Assembly (NCBI GenBank): GCA_017849435.1
Contig: JAFIGY010000001.1
Coordinates: forward strand, 1 to 34,217
DNA length: 34,217 bases
DNA from: Chitinophaga niabensis
GTDB taxonomy: Bacteria; Bacteroidota; Bacteroidia; Chitinophagales; Chitinophagaceae
Direction of reading: 5' to 3'
Shown: one piece after another, positions 18,000 through 25,886 of the stretch
Layout: each line of letters opens with the position of its first letter
How positions within the stretch are numbered: position 1 is the stretch's first letter
Made by a program: the position numbers and the translations under genes
Notes under the pieces: model-generated
What the model was told of the DNA's origin: nothing
What the model saw: only the letters and a program-made list of their open reading frames with translations
The model's database searches: none

Positions 18000-18992
18000 T
18001 TATTGTAATGCGATCAGTTTTTGGAAAGATTTGTAAGCGGCGCCGGATTCCAGCGATTCCACGGCCGCCTGGAAACACGCGTCATACGTCGGGTATTTCT
18101 CAAGGCAATACAATCCCATGGCGGCGTTGGCCATCACTACGGAATGCTGGGCCCAGGTCCCCTCTCCCTTCAGCACCTTCACGAATATCTTCGCGGCATC
18201 TTCCGGGGAATTACCGCCGTAAATGTCCTCTGCATGCACTTTCCGCTTGCCGAGCGCTTCGGGCGTCCAGTCCTGCTCGCCTTCATTAGTGATGATGCGG
18301 GTATCTCCGGTGAGGGAGATCTCGTCATATCCGTCCAGGCCATGCACGATAGCGAATTTCTTATCCGTTTGCTGGAAAAGATAGTTATAAATCCGCGCCA
18401 TTTCAAGGCTGTACACGCCGATCAGCTGATGATCCGCAAAAGCGGGGTTTACCAGCGGGCCCAGCATGTTGAAGAACGTGCGCACGCCCAGCTGGCGGCG
18501 AACGGAGGCTACATTCTTCAGTGCCGGATGAAAGAGCGGAGCATGCAGGAAGCAGATCCCCGCTTCTTCGATCTCCTGTTTCAGCTTGCCGGTATCGTTC
18601 TTGAACTTGTATCCTACGGACTCCATCACATTGGATGCGCCACTGATCGAAGAAACGCCGTAGTTCCCGTGTTTGGCTACCTTGCCACCCGCGCCTGCCA
18701 CGATGAAGCAGGACAGTGTGGAGATGTTGAAAGTGTTCTTGCCATCGCCGCCGGTACCTACAATGTCCAGCACCTTATGCCCGTTCAGGTCCACCGGTAC
18801 GCAGAGTTCCAGCAGTGCATCCCGGAAGCCGAGCAGCTCTTCAATGGTGATGCTGCGCATCAGGAAAACCGTCATGAATGCAGCCAGTTCGCTTTCGTTG
18901 TAGACGCCTTTGGAAATGCTGGTTAGGATCTCTTTGGCCGCTTCCCGACTGAAGGATTTATGTTCGAAAAGGTAGTTTAATATCTTCTTCAT
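18000..18992 (-). CDS. trpD: TrpD: anthranilate phosphoribosyltransferase
   Basis: This enzyme transfers ribose phosphate from PRPP to anthranilate. The 330 residues include the PRPP loop GTGGDGKNTFNIST (79 onward), KHGNYGVSSISGASNVME and VRRQLGVRTFFNMLGPLVNP. PRPP is also the substrate of HisG, so both pathways in this transcript draw on one metabolite. It is stand-alone and not fused to the glutaminase. It lies 19 bases after trpG and 4 before trpC. Confidence 0.97.
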   Translation of the reverse strand: MKKILNYLFEHKSFSREAAKEILTSISKGVYNESELAAFMTVFLMRSITIEELLGFRDALLELCVPVDLNGHKVLDIVGTGGDGKNTFNISTLSCFIVAGAGGKVAKHGNYGVSSISGASNVMESVGYKFKNDTGKLKQEIEEAGICFLHAPLFHPALKNVASVRRQLGVRTFFNMLGPLVNPAFADHQLIGVYSLEMARIYNYLFQQTDKKFAIVHGLDGYDEISLTGDTRIITNEGEQDWTPEALGKRKVHAEDIYGGNSPEDAAKIFVKVLKGEGTWAQHSVVMANAAMGLYCLEKYPTYDACFQAAVESLESGAAYKSFQKLIALQ

Positions 18993-19011
18993 TTCGATGA
19001 GATTTAAAAAA

Positions 19012-19581
19012 TTAAAGCGCTAACCAGTTACGCAGGATGGCTTCTCCCTGCGGCGTAAGCACACTTTCCGGGTGAAACTGTACGCCGCTGACATCATACT
19101 TCTTATGCTGCAATGCCATGATATAGCCGTTACTGTCCCGCGCCGTTACTTCCAGTTCGGCGGGAAGCGTTTTCTCGTCTACTACCCAGGAATGATAGCG
19201 CCCTACTTCCAGCTGATCCGGCAGATTGTTGAACAAACGGCCGCTGCGGGAAGTGATACTAACGGGGGTGGCTACACCGTGATACACTTCTTTCAGATTG
19301 ATCAGCTTTGCCCCGAAAGCCTCGCCGATGGCCTGCTGGCCAAGACATACACCAAAGATCGATTTGGTGGCGGCATATTGTTTGATCAGCGGGAGCAGGA
19401 GGCCTGCTTCCTCAGGGATACCGGGGCCGGGTGACAGGATGATCTTGTCAAACGGCGCCACGTCTTCCATTTTAATTTCATCATTCCGCACCACCGTTAC
19501 CTTTCCGCCGATGATCTTCTCCACGAGGTGTACGAGGTTATAAGTAAATGAATCGTAATTGTCAAACACCAGGATATTCAT
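19012..19581 (-). CDS. trpG: TrpG: anthranilate synthase, glutaminase component
   Basis: This class I amidotransferase (189 residues) provides ammonia to TrpE. The triad is Cys79 (FGVCLGQQAIGEAFG), His170 and Glu172 (VQFHPESVLTPQG). The N-terminal VFDNYDSFTYNLVHLVE and ILSPGPGIPEEAG are classic for TrpG/PabA. PabA-type proteins look alike, and it may also serve p-aminobenzoate synthesis; the trpE neighbour supports the Trp role. It starts 1 base after the trpE stop. Confidence 0.94.
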   Translation of the reverse strand: MNILVFDNYDSFTYNLVHLVEKIIGGKVTVVRNDEIKMEDVAPFDKIILSPGPGIPEEAGLLLPLIKQYAATKSIFGVCLGQQAIGEAFGAKLINLKEVYHGVATPVSITSRSGRLFNNLPDQLEVGRYHSWVVDEKTLPAELEVTARDSNGYIMALQHKKYDVSGVQFHPESVLTPQGEAILRNWLAL

Positions 19582-19582
19582 G

Positions 19583-20992
19583 TCAGATATTTTGCGCCAG
19601 GATAATGGCCTGTTTTAATGCGTTTAGTTTGTTGTTCACTTCATCCAATTCGGAACTGGCCACTGATTTCGCTACGATCCCGGCCCCTGCCTGATAGTAC
19701 AGGGTGTTGTTCCTGCTCAGGAGAGAACGGATCATGATAGCGTGATTGAAATTGCCATTGAATCCCACAAAGCCCACACATCCGCCGTAGAACCCACGTG
19801 CCGTGGGTTCGTTCGTATCGATCAGCTCCATGGCCTTGTATTTGGGCGCTCCGGAAAGGGTGCCTGCGGGGAAAGTGGCGGCCAGGATGTCAAAAGGACT
19901 GCTGCCATCGTGCAATTTGCCGGTCACTTCGCTCACCAGGTGGATCACGTGGGAGTAATATTTGATCTGGCGGTAGGTTTCTACCTGTACGTTTTTCGCA
20001 TAACGACTGAGGTCGTTCCGGGCCAGATCTACCAGCATCACATGTTCTGCGTTCTCTTTCGGGTCTTCCAGCAGGCGGGCGGCAAGCTCCTTGTCCTGCT
20101 CATCATTTCCCGTGCGCCGGAAAGTGCCGGCGATCGGGTGTATCACGGCTTTACCGTCTTTGATGATCAGCTGTGCTTCCGGGGAAGAGCCCATCAGTTT
20201 ATAATCGCCGTAATCGAAATAAAAAAGGTAAGGAGAGGGATTGATAGAGCGGAGAGCGCGATAAACATTGAACTCATCACCGGAAAAGCTGCGCTGGAAG
20301 GCGCGGGAAAGCACGATCTGAAAAACGTCTCCGCGGAAGCAGTGCTGTTTACCTTTTTCCACCATCTCCATATAAGCCGCATCCGTCATATTGCTTTCTT
20401 CTTCGCCCTTAACAGTGAAGGGATAGCTGGGGAAATCCTTGTTGCGGATCAGCGACTCCACAAAGTCGAACTCACTTTCCTGTCCATCTGCAAGGTTTTC
20501 TATCAGGTGCATTTCATCTTTAAAATGATTGATGGCGATCACGTATTGATAAAAGCGGTAGCGCATCAGCGGGATCGTGTTCCCGGTTTTAGGGCGTTTC
20601 CTGAACGCGATTTTCTCGAAGAACTGCACGGAGTCGTAAGTACTGTATCCGAAAAGCCCTTCGGCAAAGGGTACCGGTGATTTCTCGCTGAATGAAAAAC
20701 TTTGCAGGAAAGCGTCCATTTCCTTCAATACCTCCTGGCGGCTTTTCAGTTGCTTGTGCTCAACGGGCTGACCGGGATATTTGAATTCAAAAACATCCGT
20801 GGAGGTCACTTCAATTCCCGCGACGGGCTTGATGCCGATGAAGGAAAAGCTGTTCTCTCCGGCATGGGAGTCCGTACTTTCCAGGAGAATGGAACCCGGG
20901 AATTTATCCCGGATGCGGAGATAGATGCTCACCGGGGTGAATACATCCGCCAGCATTTGTTTGGATCGTGTTTTTACCTGAACTTTTTTCAT
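19583..20992 (-). CDS. trpE: TrpE: anthranilate synthase component I
   Basis: This 469-residue enzyme makes anthranilate from chorismate and is the first committed step of tryptophan synthesis. The LLEST motif at 36-40 matches the tryptophan feedback site of TrpE proteins, suggesting allosteric inhibition by Trp. The chorismate-binding domain is complete: YKLMGSSPEAQL, HPIAGTFRRTG, EHVMLVDLARNDLSRYAKNV, AGTLSGAPKYKAMELI and GGCVGFVGFNGN. It is the first structural trp gene, and its start lies 37 bases after the attenuator hairpin. Confidence 0.96.
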   Translation of the reverse strand: MKKVQVKTRSKQMLADVFTPVSIYLRIRDKFPGSILLESTDSHAGENSFSFIGIKPVAGIEVTSTDVFEFKYPGQPVEHKQLKSRQEVLKEMDAFLQSFSFSEKSPVPFAEGLFGYSTYDSVQFFEKIAFRKRPKTGNTIPLMRYRFYQYVIAINHFKDEMHLIENLADGQESEFDFVESLIRNKDFPSYPFTVKGEEESNMTDAAYMEMVEKGKQHCFRGDVFQIVLSRAFQRSFSGDEFNVYRALRSINPSPYLFYFDYGDYKLMGSSPEAQLIIKDGKAVIHPIAGTFRRTGNDEQDKELAARLLEDPKENAEHVMLVDLARNDLSRYAKNVQVETYRQIKYYSHVIHLVSEVTGKLHDGSSPFDILAATFPAGTLSGAPKYKAMELIDTNEPTARGFYGGCVGFVGFNGNFNHAIMIRSLLSRNNTLYYQAGAGIVAKSVASSELDEVNNKLNALKQAIILAQNI

Positions 20993-21029
20993 TTGTTGCT
21001 GTTTCTGTTTACCGCTTGGCTGAAAACGA

Positions 21030-21059
21030 AGAAGGCCCGCTGTGTACAGCGAGCCTTCT
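21030..21059 (-). terminator. trp attenuator terminator hairpin
   Basis: In the transcript AGAAGGCUCGCUG pairs with CAGCGGGCCUUCU (13 pairs, one G-U) around a UACA loop, followed by UCGUUUU. It lies between trpL and trpE. The leader segment at 21082-21099 (CCGCUGUGUAACAGUGCC) can instead pair across both terminator arms (21037-21055): ten contiguous pairs (CCGCUGUGUA with UACACAGCGG) and then a further imperfect helix. This alternative would destroy the terminator and act as antiterminator. The trpL stop codon falls in the middle of the antiterminator strand, so a ribosome that finishes the peptide would mask it. Confidence 0.8.
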
Positions 21060-21088
21060 CAAGTATCTATAATACAAACATGGCACTG

Positions 21089-21148
21089 TTACACAGCGGA
21101 AAGACCTTGTGCGTGCCACCAATGTTTGTATGTAAAATTCTTTTGCAT
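21089..21148 (-). CDS. trpL: trp operon leader peptide (TrpL)
   Basis: This 19-codon ORF reads MQKNFTYKHWWHAQGLSAV and ends in TAA. Tandem TGG codons occupy positions 10-11, strikingly enriched for so short an ORF upstream of trpE. It lies between hisB (stop 57 bases upstream) and the attenuator hairpin. By the classical attenuation model, scarcity of charged tRNA-Trp stalls the ribosome at the tandem Trp codons and leaves the downstream segment at 21082-21099 free to pair with the terminator, so trpE and all later genes are transcribed. When Trp is ample the ribosome reaches the stop and termination follows. The peptide itself probably has no function. Confidence 0.85.
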   Translation of the reverse strand: MQKNFTYKHWWHAQGLSAV

Positions 21149-21156
21149 TGCGAAAG

Positions 21157-21188
21157 CAAATATGGGGTGATTTCTCCAGAAATGCAAA
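21157..21188 (-). promoter_or_regulatory. Possible internal trp promoter
   Basis: The minus strand has TTTG (21185-21188), a 20-base spacer and CATATTTG (21157-21164), one mismatch from the Bacteroidota TAnnTTTG element. A start here would leave almost no untranslated leader before trpL, which weakens the call. If real, it would let the trp genes be transcribed independently of the his promoter. Confidence 0.3.
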
Positions 21189-21205
21189 TATTATTTTTTC
21201 GCATA

Positions 21206-22339
21206 TCACAGCACCCCTTTTGTACTTGGCAGTTGCATGTTCTCCGGATTGCGCTTCACGGCCATTTTCACAGCTTTTGCAAAGGCTTTGAAGATGGCTT
21301 CGATCTTGTGGTGTTCGTTCTCTCCTTCCGCCTTGATGTTCAGATTACACCGGGCCGCGTCGGAAAAGGACTTGAAGAAATGGAAGAACATTTCCGTTGG
21401 CATCTCCCCGATCTTCTCCCGCTTGAATTCCGCATCCCAAACGATCCAGTTCCGGCCTCCGAAATCAATGGCCACCCGGGCGAGACAGTCGTCCATCGGC
21501 AGGCAGAAGCCATAGCGCTCCATGCCCTTTTTATCGGCCAGTCCCATCGCAAAGGCCTCTCCCAGCGCAATACCGGTGTCTTCGATAGTGTGATGCTCAT
21601 CGATATGAAGATCTCCTTTGGCGGTAATGGCCAGGTCGATGCTGCCGTGGCGGGCGATCTGGTCCAGCATATGATCGAAAAAGCCGAGGCCGGTATGGAT
21701 GCTGGCTTTGCCGGTACCGTCCAGGTTCAGGTCTATTTTGATATCGGTTTCTTTGGTGGTGCGGGTATGGCTGACCTTACGAAGCCCGATCTTCAGGAAC
21801 TCGTAAATCCTCTCCCAGTCTGTGCTTTCCAGTGCAATCACATCCTCCAGGCTGTCCTGATCCGTTACTTCCGCGGCGCCAAGCGCAGTGCCTTCGTTAA
21901 GCCAGATGGCTTTGGCGCCAAGGTTCCGGGCCAGTTTCACATCCGTGATCCGGTCGCCGATGACGAAGGAATGCTGCAGATCGTATTCCGGGGAAAAGTA
22001 CTTTGTAAGCATGCCGGTGCCGGGTTTGCGGGTAGGTGCATTGTCCGCCGGAAAGCTCCGGTCGATATACACGGCTGCAAACTTTATCCCTTCATTCTCG
22101 AAGGACTGCATGATATGCCGGTGCGGGGCGATGAAGGTTTCTTCGGGAAAGGACGCTGTACCAAGCCCGTCCTGATTGGTCACCATCACCAGCTCATAAT
22201 CCAGTTCCGCGGCTATTTTCCCGAGCCAGGTGAAAACCTTCGGATAGAATTCCACTTTCTCCAGGCTGTCGATCTGGTAAGTGGGCGGTACTTCTTTGAT
22301 CAGTGTTCCGTCCCGGTCAATGAATAATACTCTCTTCAT
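21206..22339 (-). CDS. hisB: HisB: histidinol-phosphatase / imidazoleglycerol-phosphate dehydratase
   Basis: This bifunctional 377-residue enzyme has an N-terminal HAD phosphatase ([11 protein letters not shown] with Asp8 and Asp10, [27 protein letters not shown]) and a C-terminal dehydratase from about residue 186 ([53 protein letters not shown]). It catalyses steps 6 and 8 of histidine synthesis. The zinc-binding Cys/His loop of the E. coli phosphatase domain is absent; the equivalent region reads [20 protein letters not shown]. It overlaps hisC by 4 bases. In a normal his operon hisH would follow; here the trp leader does. Confidence 0.95.
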   Translation of the reverse strand: MKRVLFIDRDGTLIKEVPPTYQIDSLEKVEFYPKVFTWLGKIAAELDYELVMVTNQDGLGTASFPEETFIAPHRHIMQSFENEGIKFAAVYIDRSFPADNAPTRKPGTGMLTKYFSPEYDLQHSFVIGDRITDVKLARNLGAKAIWLNEGTALGAAEVTDQDSLEDVIALESTDWERIYEFLKIGLRKVSHTRTTKETDIKIDLNLDGTGKASIHTGLGFFDHMLDQIARHGSIDLAITAKGDLHIDEHHTIEDTGIALGEAFAMGLADKKGMERYGFCLPMDDCLARVAIDFGGRNWIVWDAEFKREKIGEMPTEMFFHFFKSFSDAARCNLNIKAEGENEHHKIEAIFKAFAKAVKMAVKRNPENMQLPSTKGVL

Positions 22340-23403
22340 AACGTCATATTTTTCAAAGCGTTCAGCAATGTGATGTTTTCTTCAGGCGTGCCAATGGTGA
22401 TACGCAGGCATCCGGCGCAAAGCTCCACCCTGGAACGGTCCCGCACGATGATCCCCTGTTCCACCAGTTTGTTATAGATCCCTTTGGCATCCACGGTTTT
22501 CACCAGCAAAAAGTTCGCATCGCTGGGATATACCTGTTGCACGATGGGCAGCTGTTGTAAAGTCTGTTCCAGCTTTCCGCGCTCCTGCACGGTTTCCCTG
22601 ATCCAGCCATTCACCTGATCGATGTTATTCAGGGCTTCCAGCGCCAGCTCCTGCGATGCCTGGTTGATATTGTACGGCGGTTTGATCTTGTTGAAGATAT
22701 CGATGATATCCTCGCCCGCAAAAGCCATCCCTACCCGCAAAGCCGCCAGCCCCCATGCTTTGGAGAGCGTTTGCAGGATCACGAGATTCGGGTATTCGGT
22801 CAGTTCCTGTATGAGCGTTTTCTGCCGGGAAAAGTTGATATAAGCTTCATCCACCACCACGATCCCTTCAAAATTATTCAGGATCACTTCGATATCTTCT
22901 TTCCGGATGGCGTTGGCGGTGGGGTTATTGGGCGAACAGATGAAGATCAGTTTGGTATTCTCATCGATCGCTGCCTGTATGGCATCGAGATCCAGCTGAA
23001 AATCCGCCGTGAGTGTGGCTTTTCGCACGGTCACATCGTTGATGTTGGCACTCACTTCGTACATGCCATAGGTAGGCGGGCATAACACTACATTGTCGAT
23101 GCCCGGCCGGCAGAACGCGCGGAAAAGGATATCGATGGCTTCATCACTGCCATTACCGAGGAAAATATTCTGCGGCGGTACGCCCTTGATATCCGCAAGG
23201 CGGTATTTTACTTTCCACTGCAAGGGATCCGGATAGCGATGATAGGCCCTGGGCAAGGGAGAGCCGAAGCTGTTCTCATTGGCGTCCAGGAATATGGAGG
23301 CTTCGCCTTTGAACTCGTCGCGGGCGGAGGAGTAAGGAACGAGGCGTTTGATATTGTCTCTTAAAAGATTATTCAGATCGAACATCGGATGTTGAATTGT
23401 CAA
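22336..23403 (-). CDS. hisC: HisC: histidinol-phosphate aminotransferase
   Basis: This class II PLP aminotransferase (355 residues) converts imidazole acetol phosphate to histidinol phosphate. [51 protein letters not shown] and the PLP lysine Lys215 in [14 protein letters not shown] are clear, and so is the C-terminal [10 protein letters not shown]. The start may instead be the ATG at codon 7 ([11 protein letters not shown]). It lies 79 bases after the hisD stop, the only sizeable gap between his genes here, and that gap is filled by an AT-rich repeat. Confidence 0.95.
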   Translation of the reverse strand: MTIQHPMFDLNNLLRDNIKRLVPYSSARDEFKGEASIFLDANENSFGSPLPRAYHRYPDPLQWKVKYRLADIKGVPPQNIFLGNGSDEAIDILFRAFCRPGIDNVVLCPPTYGMYEVSANINDVTVRKATLTADFQLDLDAIQAAIDENTKLIFICSPNNPTANAIRKEDIEVILNNFEGIVVVDEAYINFSRQKTLIQELTEYPNLVILQTLSKAWGLAALRVGMAFAGEDIIDIFNKIKPPYNINQASQELALEALNNIDQVNGWIRETVQERGKLEQTLQQLPIVQQVYPSDANFLLVKTVDAKGIYNKLVEQGIIVRDRSRVELCAGCLRITIGTPEENITLLNALKNMTL

Positions 23404-23412
23404 TTATCAATT

Positions 23413-23475
23413 ACGAATTATCAATTTATCAGTCACGAATTATCAACTACTCGTAATGCGTAATTGATAATTCGT
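23413..23475. repeat. AT-rich palindromic repeat cluster between hisD and hisC
   Basis: The 12-mer ACGAATTATCAA occurs at 23413-23424 and 23435-23446 and inverted (TTGATAATTCGT) at 23464-23475, with further partial copies of AATTATCAATT in between and on either side. The second and third copies can form a 12-bp hairpin with a 17-base loop in the transcript. The block is much more AT-rich than the flanking genes. It may be an intergenic repeat family or an mRNA processing/stability hairpin; which one is unknown. Confidence 0.6.
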
Positions 23476-23482
23476 CATTGCT

Positions 23483-24760
23483 TTATCCCTTCACTCTAAT
23501 GGCCACGGCATTTCTGTGCGCTTCCAGCCCTTCTGCGCCGGCCATGGCCTCGATTGCGGGGGCGAGGGCCTGCAGGCCTTCTCTGGTGAGCCGCTGGAAG
23601 GTGATCTTTTTCACGAAGCTGTCTACGCTTACGCCGCTGTAAGCGGTGGCATAGCCGTTCGTAGGCAGCGTGTGATTGGTACCGGAAGCGTAATCTCCGG
23701 CGCTTTCCGGGGAGTAATTGCCGAGGAAAACGGAGCCGGCGTTGATAACCCTGGTGGCGAGGGCTTCATCGTTCTCACAAGCCATGATCAAATGCTCAGG
23801 CGCATATTCATTGAGCATGTCCATGGCTTCGTCCCGGTCTTTTACCAGGATGAGCTTGCTGTGTTCCAGTGCTTTCGCGGCGAGGGCCACTCTCGGCAGC
23901 TTCGCAAGCTGTTCGTTCACGGCCTGCTCTACGGCGGCGATCACCTGTTCCGAAGTGCTGACCAGCAACACCTGACTGTCTACCCCATGCTCCGCCTGCG
24001 ACAACAAATCCGCCGCCACAAAGTCCGGCACACAGGAATCATCCGCAAAAACGGCTACTTCAGAAGGTCCGGCCGGCATATCGATAGCCACACCATTGCT
24101 GTTCACCAGCTGTTTGGCGCAGGTCACGTACTGGTTACCCGGCCCAAAGATCTTATAGACTTTCGGCACACTTTCCGTTCCGTAGGCCATCGCTCCGATC
24201 GCCTGAACACCGCCGACTTTAAATACCTGCGTGATACCTGTGTACTGCGCCGCCCAAAGTACGGCCGGCGGTAAAAGGCCGTCCCTGCCCGGGGGCGTGC
24301 ACAGCACGATCTCGCTGCAGCCCGCCAGTCTGGCCGGAATGGCCAGCATGAGGATGGTAGAGAACAAGGGCGCCGTTCCGCCGGGAATATACAATCCCAC
24401 TTTGTCGATAGCCACCGGTTTACGCCAGCATTGCACGCCGGGCATGGTTTCTATCATCGTCACCGGCTCCAGCTGTGCCCGGTGGAACACTTCAATATTG
24501 GCGGCAGCCTGCCTGATAGCATCTTTGAGAGCGGCATCCAGTACACCGTCCGCCTGCGCAAATTCTTTGGGAGTAACGCGTATATCCGTTAACGTTACCG
24601 CATCGAATTTCGCTGTGTATTTGTACAAAGCTGCATCACCGGTCGCTTTCACATCAGCAAGCACGGCGGACACGGTGGCTTCCAGCTGTCGGGTATCCAG
24701 CATCGGGCGTTGCAGCAATGTTTTCCATGTATTTCTTTCCGGATAGCGGATGATCTGCAT
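23483..24760 (-). CDS. hisD: HisD: histidinol dehydrogenase
   Basis: This zinc- and NAD-dependent enzyme oxidises histidinol to histidine, the last step. I choose the ATG at 24760 (425 residues, MQIIRYPERNTWKTLLQRP) over the longer frame to 24817, because the extra residues overlap hisG and are unlike the family. Motifs include VGLYIPGGTAPLFSTILMLA, GVQAIGAMAYGTESVPKV, IFGPGNQYVTCAKQ, DMPAGPSEVAVFAD, the zinc region LLSQAEHGVDSQ and the catalytic NEYAPEHL. It starts 10 bases after the hisG stop. Confidence 0.96.
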   Translation of the reverse strand: MQIIRYPERNTWKTLLQRPMLDTRQLEATVSAVLADVKATGDAALYKYTAKFDAVTLTDIRVTPKEFAQADGVLDAALKDAIRQAAANIEVFHRAQLEPVTMIETMPGVQCWRKPVAIDKVGLYIPGGTAPLFSTILMLAIPARLAGCSEIVLCTPPGRDGLLPPAVLWAAQYTGITQVFKVGGVQAIGAMAYGTESVPKVYKIFGPGNQYVTCAKQLVNSNGVAIDMPAGPSEVAVFADDSCVPDFVAADLLSQAEHGVDSQVLLVSTSEQVIAAVEQAVNEQLAKLPRVALAAKALEHSKLILVKDRDEAMDMLNEYAPEHLIMACENDEALATRVINAGSVFLGNYSPESAGDYASGTNHTLPTNGYATAYSGVSVDSFVKKITFQRLTREGLQALAPAIEAMAGAEGLEAHRNAVAIRVKG

Positions 24761-24770
24761 AAATCTCTTT

Positions 24771-25625
24771 TTAAACAACCATTTTTTCGATCGGAACCAC
24801 CAGTATGCCTTGTGCACCGGCGGCTTTCAGACTTTCGATGATATCCCAGAAATCATTTTCATTCAGTACGGAGTGCACAGAACTCCATCCGGCTTCGGCG
24901 AGGGGCAGTACGGTAGGACTTTTCATCCCCGGCAACAGCCCGATGATCTCCGGCAGCTTGTCATTCGGGGCGTTTAGCAGGATGTATTTGTTGTTCTTTG
25001 CTTTCTTCACCGCCTGTATGCGGAACACCAGTTTATTCAGCAACTGCTGCTGTTCCGGTGTAAGATTACCGCTGCACACCAGTACTGCTTCGGAGCGCAG
25101 CACGGTCTCCACCTCCTTCAATCCGTTCATAAACAGGGTGGAACCGCTGCTCACCAGGTCGCAGATAGCATCTGCCAGACCAATCCCCGGTGCAATCTCC
25201 ACGGAACCGCTGATCTCATGGATCTCCGCCTGGATGTTGTTCTTCTGCAGGAAATCATTCACGATCACGGGATAGCTGGTAGCGATGCGTTGCCCTTGCA
25301 GGTCCTGCACGGAATTGTACTGCACGGCCCTTGGCACGGCCATGGCTAAACGACATTTGCCAAATCCCAGTTTTTCCACGGTCTGCAGGGGACGTTTCTT
25401 TTCCAATACCACATTCTCGCCTACAATACCGATGTCTGCCACCCGGTCTTCCACATATTGCGGAATATCGTCGTCCCGGAGGAAAAATACTTCCAGCGGG
25501 AAGTTGGAGGCTTCTGTTTTGAGTTTGTTGACGCCGTTATTGATATCTATCCCGCATTCCTTGAGCAGTTTGATAGAATCTTCGTGCAGGCGGCCCGATT
25601 TCTGAATAGCGATGCGTAATTTCAT
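24771..25625 (-). CDS. hisG: HisG: ATP phosphoribosyltransferase, long form
   Basis: The first enzyme of histidine synthesis joins ATP and PRPP. The 284-residue length and the C-terminal domain (KYILLNAPNDKLPEIIGLLP, then GWSSVHSVLNENDFWDIIE) mark the long HisG_L type, whose C-terminal domain binds histidine for feedback inhibition and which does not need HisZ. The PRPP-binding loop SGSVEIAPGIGLADAICDLV is present, as is the N-terminal RIAIQKSGRLHEDS. It is the first structural gene after the his leader; its start lies 21 bases after the attenuator stem. Confidence 0.97.
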   Translation of the reverse strand: MKLRIAIQKSGRLHEDSIKLLKECGIDINNGVNKLKTEASNFPLEVFFLRDDDIPQYVEDRVADIGIVGENVVLEKKRPLQTVEKLGFGKCRLAMAVPRAVQYNSVQDLQGQRIATSYPVIVNDFLQKNNIQAEIHEISGSVEIAPGIGLADAICDLVSSGSTLFMNGLKEVETVLRSEAVLVCSGNLTPEQQQLLNKLVFRIQAVKKAKNNKYILLNAPNDKLPEIIGLLPGMKSPTVLPLAEAGWSSVHSVLNENDFWDIIESLKAAGAQGILVVPIEKMVV

Positions 25626-25643
25626 TTGTAGCTGTTTTGAAAC

Positions 25644-25675
25644 AAAAAAGGCTTACCGGGATGCGGTAAGCCTTT
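25644..25675 (-). terminator. his attenuator terminator hairpin
   Basis: The transcript forms a perfect 12-bp stem (AAAGGCUUACCG with CGGUAAGCCUUU, loop CAUCC) followed by more U residues (plus A run from 25644). Four competing segments are visible: 1 CUUACC (25725-25730), 2 CGGUAGGC (25713-25720), 3 GGCUUACCG (25664-25672) and 4 CGGUAAGCC (25650-25658). Segments 1:2 and 3:4 form in one state and 2:3 in the other (8 pairs, one G-U). Segment 1 begins 2 bases after the last His codon of hisL, the classical layout. Confidence 0.88.
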
Positions 25676-25698
25676 GATGGTAAATATCTGTGTATACA

Positions 25699-25764
25699 TT
25701 ACAGCATCTCCTGCCTACCGGTTGGGTAAGTATGGTGATGATGGGTATGTACGTTGATGATCAT
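25699..25764 (-). CDS. hisL: his operon leader peptide (HisL)
   Basis: This 21-codon ORF begins MIINVHTHHHHTYPTG and ends RQEML before TAA. Five of the six codons at positions 6-11 are His. It lies 73 bases upstream of hisG and directly precedes the attenuator hairpin. A ribosome stalled at the His codons would cover segment 1 and allow the antiterminator (2:3), switching on hisG and the genes behind it. With His plentiful, the ribosome moves to the stop, covers segment 2, and the terminator forms. The peptide is expected to have no other role. Confidence 0.92.
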   Translation of the reverse strand: MIINVHTHHHHTYPTGRQEML

Positions 25765-25779
25765 AATTAAATTCCGGTG

Positions 25780-25809
25780 CAAAAATAGGAAGTAATCCGA
25801 ATAATCAAA
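25780..25809 (-). promoter_or_regulatory. Candidate his operon promoter
   Basis: The minus strand has TTTG (25806-25809), an 18-base spacer and TATTTTTG (25780-25787), an exact match to the Bacteroidota -7 consensus TAnnTTTG. It predicts a transcript start about 10 bases before hisL. No gene lies between here and the TonB-type gene stop at 25887. That gap also holds an inverted repeat CCCCGTTTT/AAACCGGGG (25827-25835, 25852-25860), possibly a weak terminator for the upstream gene although it lacks a U run. Confidence 0.55.
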
Positions 25810-25886
25810 TTAATTTTTAGTCAAATCCCCGTTTTATTGAGAAATATCAGCAAACCGGGGGTTTTGCCGGATATTTTCTAAAATAA

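Noticed and set aside
21009-21209. Minus-strand 66-codon frame covering the trp leader region
   Set aside because: It overlaps the leader in a different frame, runs through the attenuator hairpin and has no family features. The 19-codon TrpL with tandem Trp codons explains the region better.
20702-22327. Long plus-strand open frame (541 codons) spanning the trpE start, trp leader and hisB
   Set aside because: It lies antisense to trpE, trpL and hisB, which have full family motifs; its translation is low-complexity in style, with no recognisable domain. It is a shadow frame.
23413-23475. Repeat cluster considered as a CRISPR array
   Set aside because: The repeats are 12 bases, partly inverted, irregularly spaced and AT-rich, with no cas genes nearby.
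24761-24817. N-terminal extension of HisD to the ATG at 24817
   Set aside because: The extra residues would overlap the hisG coding region by 47 bases and do not resemble HisD; the ATG at 24760 fits the family start and the 10-base spacing.
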